NCBI GenBank assembly: GCA_964425575.1
Contig: CAYRMN010000003.1
Coordinates: 1 to 51,389 of the forward strand
Source of the DNA: CAYRMN01 sp964425575
GTDB taxonomy: Bacteria > Patescibacteriota > Patescibacteriia > 2-12-FULL-60-25
Length of the DNA: 51,389 nt
Direction: 5' to 3'
Shown here: positions 30,197-38,195 of the stretch, in pieces
How the letters are laid out: each line of letters starts with the position of its first letter
How positions within the stretch are numbered: position 1 is the stretch's first letter
Translations under genes and position numbers: made by a program
Notes under the pieces: generated by a model
What the model saw: the letters and a program-made list of their open reading frames with translations, nothing else
Database searches by the model: none
What the model was told of the DNA's origin: nothing

Positions 30197-31953
30197 TATC
30201 AACCAAAAAAACGGAACATATCCCGACACAACCCACTAAACCAAATCTATTTGGATTATTGAAATCCTATAAACACATCATCGTCGCTCTGATCATCCTT
30301 ACCATTATCAGTAATGGATTCAACTTATTGATTCCTCGTATCATCGCAAATGCCATTGATGCCTATACCGGTGGACATTTTGCGACATATAGCGTCATGA
30401 CACTCTTCGGACTGACCGCGATAGGTATTTTTGTGTTTACCTACGCCCAAAATATTGTCCAAACGTATGCCTCTGAACGGGTGGCGCGCGATCTACGAAC
30501 ACAACTGACCGAAAAAATATCACAGCAGGAATATGCGTATATTCAAACTGTTACGCCAGCCACTCTCCTGACCAATCTCACTTCTGACATTGACGCAGTG
30601 AAGCTGTTTGTCTCACTCGCCATCCCTTCCATCATCTCCTCTATCTTTCTGATTATTGGTGCCAGTACGCTGCTCCTTTTAATCAATTGGAAACTTGCCT
30701 TGATCGTGCTGCTCAGTATCCCTATTATTGGTGGTACATTCTTTATTATTTTCGGAAAAGTACGTCAACTGTTTAAAAAATCGCAAGAATCGATCGATCA
30801 TCTCAACAAGGTCATCAATGAAAGCATTCTCGGATCAGCACTCATTCGCCTACTGAATGCACAGCGATATGAGTATGATAAATTCGTGGCCGCCAACAGC
30901 GAAGCGAAAGATATTGGCATGCGGATTTTAGGTTTATTTGCGAGCCTGATCCCTATCATTACATTCACCACCAATGCGGCAACATTGATTATTTTATCCG
31001 TGGGAGGACATTTCGTGATCGCCGGGAGTCTCAGTTTGGGGAATTTCACCGCCTTTAATAATTATTTGGCCATTCTGATATTTCCAATTATCATTTTGGG
31101 TTTCATGAGCAACGTGATTGCACAAGCCTCTGCATCGTATCTGCGTGTTCAAGACGTATTGTTGAAACCCCAAGAAGCACGAACAGGCACTCTTAGAGCA
31201 AGCCCAGATGGAGATATTCGTCTGCAAGATGTCTCTGTAGCCTATGGTGAAAAAAACGCCCTTACGCATATCTCATTCACCGCGAAAGCGAGAACAAAAA
31301 CGGCCATTATTGGACCAACGGGAGCCGGAAAAACACAGTTGCTCTATCTCCTCACAGGCTTACTGAATCCAACCACGGGAACAATCGAGTATGGGAACCA
31401 TACTCTTGCTGAGTATGATCCGATCAGTCTGCATCAACAAATTGGGTTTGTGTTTCAGGACAGCATCATGTTTCAGCTGAGCATACGCGAAAATATCGCC
31501 TTTAGCACCACCGTCAAAAACGTGGACCTGGAAAAAGCACTCGCAACCGCAGAATTAGCCGATTTTATAGATACACTGCCAGAGAAACTCGATACGCTCG
31601 TGTCCGAACGAGGTACAAGCCTCTCCGGCGGACAGAAGCAACGCATCATGCTCGCACGCGCGCTCGCCTTGAATCCCAGCGTGCTGCTGTTAGATGATTT
31701 TACCGCTCGGGTGGATAACAATACTGAGCAGCGAATTCTAAAAAATATTCAGACAAACTACCCAGAACTGACGCTTATTTCCGTAACCCAGAAAATCTCC
31801 TCCATTGAGCACTACGATCAAATCATCGTACTTATGGAAGGCGAATTGCTCGCAACTGGAACGCATGCGGAGCTCATGCAGCAATCTCCAGAGTACGTCC
31901 AAATGTATAACTCACAACGCAGCACCAGTACGTATGAATTACGCCCTGAATAA
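30193..31953 (+). CDS. ABC exporter half, with degenerate catalytic residues
   Basis: A 586-aa half-transporter: six TM helices (about 20-310) and a nucleotide-binding domain. It has Walker A GPTGAGKTQ, Q-loop GFVFQDSIMF and a canonical LSGGQKQR signature. Walker B ends LLLDDFTA, so the catalytic Glu is replaced by Asp, and the switch motif reads SVTQKIS, so the His is replaced by Gln. These are the hallmarks of the non-hydrolysing site in heterodimeric exporters such as BmrCD and TM287/288. The partner is the overlapping next gene. The substrate is unknown; lipid, peptide or drug export are all possible. Confidence 0.93.
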   Translation: MISTKKTEHIPTQPTKPNLFGLLKSYKHIIVALIILTIISNGFNLLIPRIIANAIDAYTGGHFATYSVMTLFGLTAIGIFVFTYAQNIVQTYASERVARDLRTQLTEKISQQEYAYIQTVTPATLLTNLTSDIDAVKLFVSLAIPSIISSIFLIIGASTLLLLINWKLALIVLLSIPIIGGTFFIIFGKVRQLFKKSQESIDHLNKVINESILGSALIRLLNAQRYEYDKFVAANSEAKDIGMRILGLFASLIPIITFTTNAATLIILSVGGHFVIAGSLSLGNFTAFNNYLAILIFPIIILGFMSNVIAQASASYLRVQDVLLKPQEARTGTLRASPDGDIRLQDVSVAYGEKNALTHISFTAKARTKTAIIGPTGAGKTQLLYLLTGLLNPTTGTIEYGNHTLAEYDPISLHQQIGFVFQDSIMFQLSIRENIAFSTTVKNVDLEKALATAELADFIDTLPEKLDTLVSERGTSLSGGQKQRIMLARALALNPSVLLLDDFTARVDNNTEQRILKNIQTNYPELTLISVTQKISSIEHYDQIIVLMEGELLATGTHAELMQQSPEYVQMYNSQRSTSTYELRPE

Positions 31954-33691
31954 ACCCGAACTCTCAGAACAACAGAAAAGCGGATTTTCAGCTCTTAAGG
32001 GGCTCATTCCGCTTCTACAGGGAGAACGCAAAGCGCTCACCGTTGCTGGTTTGGCTATTCTAATAAATACCGGGTCGGTATTGATCGGCCCCATCATCAT
32101 TGGTCGTATCATTGATACCTACATCGCTACAAAAAATGAACGAGGTATCCTTCTCTCTGCCTTAGCGCTCCTTTGTATCTATTTCATTGGCCTCGGCGCG
32201 AGCTATCTCCAGATTATTCGCATGGGTGGCGTAGGTAGGCGTCTGTTATTTCGCCTACGAAATGCTGTATTTACGAAGCTGCAGGAATTACCCGTTGCGT
32301 TTTTCAATCAAAATAAAACCGGCGATCTCATTTCACGTATCAACAATGATACGGATAAATTAAACCAATTCTTTTCCCAGGCGCTCATGCAGTTTATTGG
32401 AAACTTTTTTCTGATTGTTGGATCCGGTGTTTTACTCGTGTCGCTTCATGGTCGCCTAGGCATTGCCGCCCTTCTCCCCGCGATAGGTGTCCTGATTGTC
32501 ACTCAGCTCATTTCTTCATGGGTGAAACAAAAAAATACGGAAAGTTTGCAGAGTGTTGGGGGCATGAGTGCAGAAATTCAGGAAAGTCTAAGCAACTTCA
32601 AAGTCATTGTTGCCTTTAATCGGATTGATTATTTTCGCAAAAAATTCGACGAAGCAAACCAAAAAAACTTTTCCGCCTCTATCAAGGCTGGGCTCGCAAA
32701 TAATATCTTCCCTCCTATTTATACGTTAGCCTCAGCCCTGGCCCAAATGGTTGTTGTGGGATTTGGCGTCTATCTGATTACACACGGTTCTATCACCGTG
32801 GGCATTCTGGTGACGTTTCTACTCTATGTAAACAACTTCTATACCCCACTGCGTCAATTCGCCTCCGTATGGTCGTCATTACAGCAAGCGCTCGCCGCTC
32901 TTGATCGCATTTCAGAGGTTCAGTCGCTCCATTCAGACCTCACGATCACTACCGGAACTACGTCTTCTTCACAGGCTGTATTGGAATTTGATCATGTCGA
33001 ATTCAGTTATCCAGAAGGAAAACACGTCCTTACTGATGTCTGTTTTGCGCTTCAAGAAGGAAAAACCTATGCATTCGTTGGTCCGACAGGGGGCGGAAAA
33101 ACGACCACAGCTTCACTCATGGCGCGCTTATACGATCCTTCGACTGGTACTATTTTCCTCCATGGTCGCGATATCCGCTCGTATACTCCTGAAGAGCGTT
33201 CGAGCAACATCGGCTTCATCCTTCAAGAACCATTTCTTTTTACTGGAACATTATTGGATAATATTTTTTATGGGAATGCGGAATACGCAGCTTGCACTGA
33301 CACGGAACGCCTAGACATTCTTCATCGCAGCGGTTTTGACGACCTCCTGAACCATCTTGGACAACCCTTGAATACAATGGTTCAAACGAGCGGCGAAACC
33401 ATCAGCCTTGGACAACGCCAATTGATCGCGTTCATGCGAGCCGTCCTACGCAAACCAACGCTCCTTATTCTTGATGAAGCAACGGCAAATATTGATACCG
33501 TAACAGAGCAACTTTTACAACGTGTCCTAGACGCACTTCCAAAAACAACAACAAAAGTAATCATCGCCCATCGATTGAATACCATTGAAGATGCGGATGA
33601 AATCTTTTTCGTGAATGATGGAAACATTATTCAAGCCGGCACACTTGAAAAAGCAGTAGAGATGCTGATGCATGGGACACGGAAGAGCTAA
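31934..33691 (+). CDS. ABC exporter half, with intact catalytic site
   Basis: A 585-aa partner of the preceding half-transporter, overlapping it by 20 nt. Six TM helices (about 30-325) precede the NBD with Walker A GPTGGGKTT, Q-loop GFILQEPFLF, Walker B LLILDEATANIDT with the catalytic Glu, and H-loop IIAHRLNT. Its signature is altered to ISLGQRQ (usually LSGGQ). In the dimer this altered signature faces the degenerate Walker site of the partner, while its good Walker site faces the partner's LSGGQ, so exactly one ATP site is active. A longer upstream frame exists but would lie inside the first gene; the ATG giving MNYALNKPELS is preferred. Confidence 0.93.
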   Translation: MNYALNKPELSEQQKSGFSALKGLIPLLQGERKALTVAGLAILINTGSVLIGPIIIGRIIDTYIATKNERGILLSALALLCIYFIGLGASYLQIIRMGGVGRRLLFRLRNAVFTKLQELPVAFFNQNKTGDLISRINNDTDKLNQFFSQALMQFIGNFFLIVGSGVLLVSLHGRLGIAALLPAIGVLIVTQLISSWVKQKNTESLQSVGGMSAEIQESLSNFKVIVAFNRIDYFRKKFDEANQKNFSASIKAGLANNIFPPIYTLASALAQMVVVGFGVYLITHGSITVGILVTFLLYVNNFYTPLRQFASVWSSLQQALAALDRISEVQSLHSDLTITTGTTSSSQAVLEFDHVEFSYPEGKHVLTDVCFALQEGKTYAFVGPTGGGKTTTASLMARLYDPSTGTIFLHGRDIRSYTPEERSSNIGFILQEPFLFTGTLLDNIFYGNAEYAACTDTERLDILHRSGFDDLLNHLGQPLNTMVQTSGETISLGQRQLIAFMRAVLRKPTLLILDEATANIDTVTEQLLQRVLDALPKTTTKVIIAHRLNTIEDADEIFFVNDGNIIQAGTLEKAVEMLMHGTRKS

Positions 33692-33694
33692 TGT

Positions 33695-34405
33695 TCACTT
33701 ACCTAACGCTAATACAAAGCCATACACAGAGTGAACTCCAGCCTGTTTTAAAATGCGAGCGGCTTCGTGCATGGTCGCGCCCGTCGTGAAGACATCGTCA
33801 ACAAGAATAACCGTCTGTGGCAATACTTCTTGGGAGGAAGATGTCAGAGAGAAGCTATCTCGAATATTCGCCTGACGTAATGGACCAACTTCTAGTTCTG
33901 CCTGAGGAGATACTCCGGGGGAACGAGATAAAAGAGAAACCGGCTTAGCCCAAGGAATAATTTCTTCTTGAATGATATCGCGCAGAACTTCTGCTTGATC
34001 AAATCCGCGAGCTCGCGTTCGACTTGGAACGCCTGACACTGCCTGAAGTGCCATATACGCTCTACCCGTCCACGGCCACGGGTCACGTCGCTCATGAGCA
34101 TATCGCCGGATCACTTCAGCAATTGTTGGCACAAGACATGTTGCCAATTGATATTTCAAGCCATGAATCAACGCTCGAAGCTCTGGATTATGATAAAACC
34201 CTACAGCGACCAACCCATCTAACGTCTGTTTCTTATCTAAACAGGTGTGACTCATTGAAACAGTTCCGCAGGAAGAACAGGGCTGACCGCGAACAAACTC
34301 AATCTGAGTCAGACAATGTTGGCAACACCAAGAACCATCTGTATGACAGTGAATACAGTGAGTTGGGAAAACACTCTCAAGAATTATCTCTGAATATCGG
34401 TCCAC
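33695..34405 (-). CDS. comF: ComF-family phosphoribosyltransferase-like protein
   Basis: 236 aa. An N-terminal four-plus-Cys zinc-binding part (CIHCHTDGSWCCQHC, CSSCG) precedes the double-helix segment and the phosphoribosyltransferase loop VILVDDVFTTGATM (about residue 205). The RTRARGFDQAEVL motif is typical of ComFC. In naturally competent bacteria ComFC is needed to take imported single-stranded DNA into the cell. The gene overlaps the end of the VirB8-like gene by 22 nt and starts at GTG, so it is the last gene of the secretion operon; this links possible DNA uptake to that machine. It converges on the ABC genes with 3 nt between. Confidence 0.92.
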   Translation of the reverse strand: MDRYSEIILESVFPTHCIHCHTDGSWCCQHCLTQIEFVRGQPCSSCGTVSMSHTCLDKKQTLDGLVAVGFYHNPELRALIHGLKYQLATCLVPTIAEVIRRYAHERRDPWPWTGRAYMALQAVSGVPSRTRARGFDQAEVLRDIIQEEIIPWAKPVSLLSRSPGVSPQAELEVGPLRQANIRDSFSLTSSSQEVLPQTVILVDDVFTTGATMHEAARILKQAGVHSVYGFVLALGK

Positions 34406-34989
34406 ACAATACCGCTGACCAGATAGGTTTTATCAGCCTGTTTTTCAAACGTCACCGTAGCAGCTTTATACAAAATAGCAGTTGGTTTTGCAGGATCTCC
34501 CGCATCTTCAGCTTGCTGAGTCTGAATCATGAATGGAATCATATCTGCACCAGATTTCGCCCGTGTTCCATCAACCGATACAACGCGTGTGATTCGTCCA
34601 TAGGATGGGCCCGAAGCTGGATGAAGGGCTTGCAATGCGGCTTGTTCCTGCTTCAACATCACTTGATAGGCGGGTGTCGCATTGATCATCACGTCGGCAT
34701 AGCTCTGAAAGCCTTCTCCGCTTGCTCCAGAACCAATACGAGCCACCATAATTCCAGCAAGATCTGCAAGACGCTTCAAGTCTGCGGAGACTGAAGTTGC
34801 AGCTGGTGCTCCACCCAGCTTCGGGATGATTGGTGGCACGGCATTTGATGGAACTACCTTACTCGGCAAGGCGTCAGGTTGCTGGACTACTTGCTTCTGC
34901 ATAAATGGACTGACTAAAAACCAAATACCAAATCCAAGCGCGCAAGCTGCAATGATAATCAAAATGATGAGTTGTGTACGTCGTTGCAT
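34384..34989 (-). CDS. Bitopic membrane protein of the secretion operon, possibly VirB8-like
   Basis: 201 aa. The start MQRRTQLIILIIIAACALGFG has one TM helix (about 6-27), followed by a Pro-rich linker and an extracytoplasmic domain (about 65-201) of mixed alpha/beta appearance (YADVMINATPAYQVMLKQEQ, ITRVVSVDGTRAKSGADMIPFMIQTQQ, AATVTFEKQADKTYLVSGIVWTD). Short cytoplasmic tail, one TM and an NTF2-like-sized domain is the plan of VirB8/TcpC proteins, but I see no diagnostic motif. The position directly after virB4 supports a structural role. I used the first ATG; TTG two codons earlier is an alternative. Confidence 0.7.
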   Translation of the reverse strand: MQRRTQLIILIIIAACALGFGIWFLVSPFMQKQVVQQPDALPSKVVPSNAVPPIIPKLGGAPAATSVSADLKRLADLAGIMVARIGSGASGEGFQSYADVMINATPAYQVMLKQEQAALQALHPASGPSYGRITRVVSVDGTRAKSGADMIPFMIQTQQAEDAGDPAKPTAILYKAATVTFEKQADKTYLVSGIVWTDIQR

Positions 34990-35013
34990 AATCAATAGAA
35001 ATATACCATCTTT

Positions 35014-36927
35014 TTACGTTTTTATGCCATTTTGCCCCTCCTGCATCTGCTCCTGAAATTCCTTACGAGCCTGTTCAATCTGTAATAGCTGCTTTGGATC
35101 GGTTGTGACAATTTGATCCTCCGTATATGAGGCCACGATCTGGATAGCGGCATGTTTCTGCCCCGCAAAGAAAATCCCCTCTCCACGTCCGGATTCGAGG
35201 AGCAAATATTTCTCTGACTGGGTAAGAAGAAAGACTCGTGCAATTAGATCAATGGAGGCTGGGCTCTGTTTTAACAGAAGCTGCAATGAGGAGTTCGTGA
35301 CAATGGCCTGTCCATAGGGGGACGTCAAAAAGTCGTTCACGTCCTGCGTAATGGTGGTTACACCAAGATAGTATTTACGACAACGTTTGACTAAAGCGAA
35401 GATGAATTTCGCAGAGTCCTCTGATTGCATAAGCCACCAGGCCTCATCAATAACCAAAATGCGTTTTTTACGCTGTGAGCGAACTGCATTCCAAATATAA
35501 TTCACGATGGTATAAATCGCGAGTGGTCGGAGCTCATCTTCAAGATCACGCACGGAAAATGTCACCATCAAATTATTCATTTTGACGGTGGTTGGTGAAT
35601 TTAACAGACCAGAAAATGTTCCTTCCGTATATTTTCTGAGACGCACAACTAAATCCCCCGTCCCCTCCATGCCTTCCAAAATATCCTGAAAATCCTGTAA
35701 GACTGGCGGCTCAACTGCAGTTAAATCAGCTCCGGGCACGATATCTTTTTTCGCATACGTTTCAAGCAAGGCGCGATCCAAGATAGAGTCTTCCGCCACA
35801 GTGAGCTTCCCTAACATGAGACGCAGAAGACCTTTCAAGGTAATAACAGCGCTGCGAATGATATCTTCTACAGATACTGCCTCCCCAGCCGGACGTGGCA
35901 AGTCGAACGGATTAATCTTTGACTGTGACGCGAGTGAGATATTGATATATGTCCCTCCTACGGCATCAGATAGATGCTTATATTCCATCTCCGGATCAAT
36001 CACGATAATCTCCGTTCCCAACATTAATGAACGCAAGATTTCCAATTTCACGGCGTATGATTTTCCGGCACCTGACGTTGCAAAAATAACAGCGTTCGCA
36101 TTCTGAAGAGAAAACCGGTCAAATACGATCAATGAGTTATTGTGACGGTTAATTCCATACAAAATACCGTTGTCTGAGGTCAGCTCCGCTGAAGTGAATG
36201 GAAAGGAAGAAGCAATCGGTGACGTACTCATGTTAAACGTAATCGCCAATTCGTCATTGCCTACAGGTAGCGTTGAGTTGAAGCCTTGCTCTGCCTGAAA
36301 AAAAGCACGCTTGGTATAGATCAACATCGATCCGAACGTCGACTCAACGGTGGAAGTCAATCGTTCTAGCTGTTCAACAGAAGTAGAGTAGAACGTGACA
36401 TAAAATGCAAACTGAAAAAAATGCTCAATACCTTGCGTGAGGTCATCACGAAGTTGCTCAATATCCCGCAAGGCTGTTTCCGAGATTGGATCACGAGGCT
36501 TGCCCGTTTCTGAATCGCTGCTAATTTGCGCTTCAAGAATACCCACCTTCTTTTTTAATTGCTTTAAAATGATATCGGCCTTAATTGGGTAAAAAAACAT
36601 GGCGATATCCATGGTCGCGTTCAAATTGATGATCGGAGACGCCCAACCAACCGTCACATAGCGAGGATACGTCACAATGAACAGCGTACGGACTAATACA
36701 TCACCCAAACGGACAAAGCTCGGCTCGATTTTCATCGAGGATGGTGCGATTAAATCCTTAATCGAGGCTACGCCACGACGATACACACGCTCCTCTTCAA
36801 GTGCGATCTGTTCTTTTTCAACGTTCCGTTTTTGCTCTTCGGCATTTGGGCCACGCTTCAACCCAACACCTCCAGCAGTGAGCTTGGAGGAATCAAATTC
36901 TTTTTTTTGTTGGATTTCAATAGCCAT
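35014..36927 (-). CDS. virB4: VirB4-type secretion ATPase
   Basis: 637 aa. This is the motor ATPase of type IV secretion/conjugation systems. The C-terminal ATPase core has Walker A FATSGAGKSYAVKLEIL (about residue 285), a DPEMEYKHL motif typical of VirB4/TraC, Walker B RILVIDEAWWLMQ, and the following RKYYLGVTTITQDV motif. The N-terminal third (about 60-250) matches VirB4 middle regions (FYPIKADIILKQLKKKVG). The extreme N-terminal VirB4 domain is missing here and is supplied by the separate gene just upstream, 11 nt away. It belongs to the operon VirB6-like, coiled-coil protein, PrgI, N-domain, VirB4, VirB8-like, comF. Confidence 0.93.
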   Translation of the reverse strand: MAIEIQQKKEFDSSKLTAGGVGLKRGPNAEEQKRNVEKEQIALEEERVYRRGVASIKDLIAPSSMKIEPSFVRLGDVLVRTLFIVTYPRYVTVGWASPIINLNATMDIAMFFYPIKADIILKQLKKKVGILEAQISSDSETGKPRDPISETALRDIEQLRDDLTQGIEHFFQFAFYVTFYSTSVEQLERLTSTVESTFGSMLIYTKRAFFQAEQGFNSTLPVGNDELAITFNMSTSPIASSFPFTSAELTSDNGILYGINRHNNSLIVFDRFSLQNANAVIFATSGAGKSYAVKLEILRSLMLGTEIIVIDPEMEYKHLSDAVGGTYINISLASQSKINPFDLPRPAGEAVSVEDIIRSAVITLKGLLRLMLGKLTVAEDSILDRALLETYAKKDIVPGADLTAVEPPVLQDFQDILEGMEGTGDLVVRLRKYTEGTFSGLLNSPTTVKMNNLMVTFSVRDLEDELRPLAIYTIVNYIWNAVRSQRKKRILVIDEAWWLMQSEDSAKFIFALVKRCRKYYLGVTTITQDVNDFLTSPYGQAIVTNSSLQLLLKQSPASIDLIARVFLLTQSEKYLLLESGRGEGIFFAGQKHAAIQIVASYTEDQIVTTDPKQLLQIEQARKEFQEQMQEGQNGIKT

Positions 36928-36938
36928 AATATGAAGTC

Positions 36939-37619
36939 TTAGCCCTCTAGCTGTAATTTTGATACATCCGTCATTCGTTGTGATTCAAAGAGTTCAGGAT
37001 TATAGACAGTATAGTACAACTCAATAAGACTCTGCGTATCGAGCATCACCGTATTCAACGACATGGACTGTAATCCACTCGAAACCTGATTCACCCGCAA
37101 CATGAGTGTTTCTTTGTTCTTATGAAAACGCTCATCTGAAAGATGAATACCCACAGAAGGTGTTAAAACCTCTGTTAAGCGAGCAAAAAATCCTTTTTGT
37201 TTATCCGTTGATGGGTCAAGGGGTACAACAACATAAAAACGCTTTTGCATGATTTCTCCCAAATCTACCAACTGACGAATATAGTTTCTGTAATCTACAA
37301 TCTGTTGGCGTAACAAGTCATTCTGCTGGCCTTTTTGTGAGTCTTGGAGCTTCTGGAGATAATCATCAATATTCATGCGTCGCGACTGAATGGTAACCTG
37401 GATCGGAAAATCTAATCCATTTAAAAATTGCATGTACGCCTGAACAATCGCGTTCTGTTCATCAACCGATTTCAACGCAAAATTAATACTTGATACGAGG
37501 AGTACAGCTCGCAACGTTCCGTCCTTCATGACCACGATATCTTCTTTGATTTCTGCAATATCTAAAAACCGCTGCGATGGCACTCCTGGTTTTGCTCCAC
37601 TCAGTTTCTTGCTTTGCAT
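36939..37619 (-). CDS. VirB4 N-terminal-domain protein (TraC-like)
   Basis: 226 aa, soluble. The stretch RFLDIAEIKEDIVVMKDGTLRAVLLVSSINFALKSVDEQNAIVQAY is the classic start of VirB4/TraC proteins, and FLNGLDFPIQVTIQSRRMNIDDYL continues the alignment. The protein ends after LIELYYTVYNPELFESQRM, just where the PrgI-associated VirB4 continues in the next gene. The VirB4 polypeptide is therefore encoded in two pieces; both have their own start, stop and normal codon use, so this looks like a stable split rather than a frameshift. It lies 2 nt after the PrgI gene and 11 nt before virB4. Confidence 0.88.
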   Translation of the reverse strand: MQSKKLSGAKPGVPSQRFLDIAEIKEDIVVMKDGTLRAVLLVSSINFALKSVDEQNAIVQAYMQFLNGLDFPIQVTIQSRRMNIDDYLQKLQDSQKGQQNDLLRQQIVDYRNYIRQLVDLGEIMQKRFYVVVPLDPSTDKQKGFFARLTEVLTPSVGIHLSDERFHKNKETLMLRVNQVSSGLQSMSLNTVMLDTQSLIELYYTVYNPELFESQRMTDVSKLQLEG

Positions 37620-37621
37620 AC

Positions 37622-38062
37622 TTAAAATGTTTCGTCTTCCGGCTTATAGACGCCACCCGTATTGACCGTCAGTGAGAGGTCTCGAAGACGGGTGGATGCA
37701 GGGCGCTCTTTCCGCATGGTAGGCTCAACACGCGTAAATACCTCCGGCTTAATCCATTCTCGTAATTCCGCATCAAGAGGATTTTTATCCCACACTCGCT
37801 GACTCGGACGAAGGGAGGTTTGCAAAAAATTAATAAAAAAGATATGGAAAGGTTGACCATTAATTTTTACAAAGGCAAAAATGGCGCCCGCTCCAAGCGT
37901 CATAAGCCCGATCAGTAAAAAATAAACAAAAGCAAAAATTTTATACTCTATAAAAACAGCAAAAACAGTTCCAAGCGAAATCAAAAACTGACGAACCGTA
38001 ATAGGACCAAGAATTTGATCTTCTTTATCAATAAATTGAGGAACGATGAACTTATCAGGCAT
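37622..38062 (-). CDS. PrgI-family membrane protein (VirB3-like)
   Basis: 146 aa. The opening KFIVPQFIDKEDQILGPITVRQF is the PrgI signature, followed by two TM helices (about 29-47 and 49-68), the usual VirB3/PrgI hairpin, and a cytoplasmic tail (FHIFFINFLQTSLRPSQRVW, then a Pro/Arg-rich end). PrgI proteins sit at the inner membrane beside VirB4 in Gram-positive-type conjugation systems, and PrgI-VirB4 gene pairs are common in Patescibacteria. It precedes the split VirB4 by 2 nt. Confidence 0.92.
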   Translation of the reverse strand: MPDKFIVPQFIDKEDQILGPITVRQFLISLGTVFAVFIEYKIFAFVYFLLIGLMTLGAGAIFAFVKINGQPFHIFFINFLQTSLRPSQRVWDKNPLDAELREWIKPEVFTRVEPTMRKERPASTRLRDLSLTVNTGGVYKPEDETF

Positions 38063-38091
38063 GGTAAAAAGACAAGGGAGGCTTTTAAAAA

Positions 38092-38181
38092 GGATGAGAT
38101 GCGAAGGTCTGGAGCAAGGAGTTTGCGAGGCGTAGTAATCTACGGTGAGTGAACGACGAAACGAAGACCGAGCAGATCGCC
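38092..38181 (+). ncRNA. Structured repeat element, copy C (possible structured RNA)
   Basis: It begins GGATGAGATGCG and ends GAGCAGATCGCC, flanked by TTTAAAAA and TTTTTTAAA, with outer stem GGTCT/AGACC and inner stem CGTAG/CTACG. The ends and the CTGGAGC and GAGTGAA motifs match copies A and B, while the interior is more divergent. It fills the only real gap inside the secretion operon. Confidence 0.5.
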
Positions 38182-38195
38182 TTTTTTAAAGGCTC

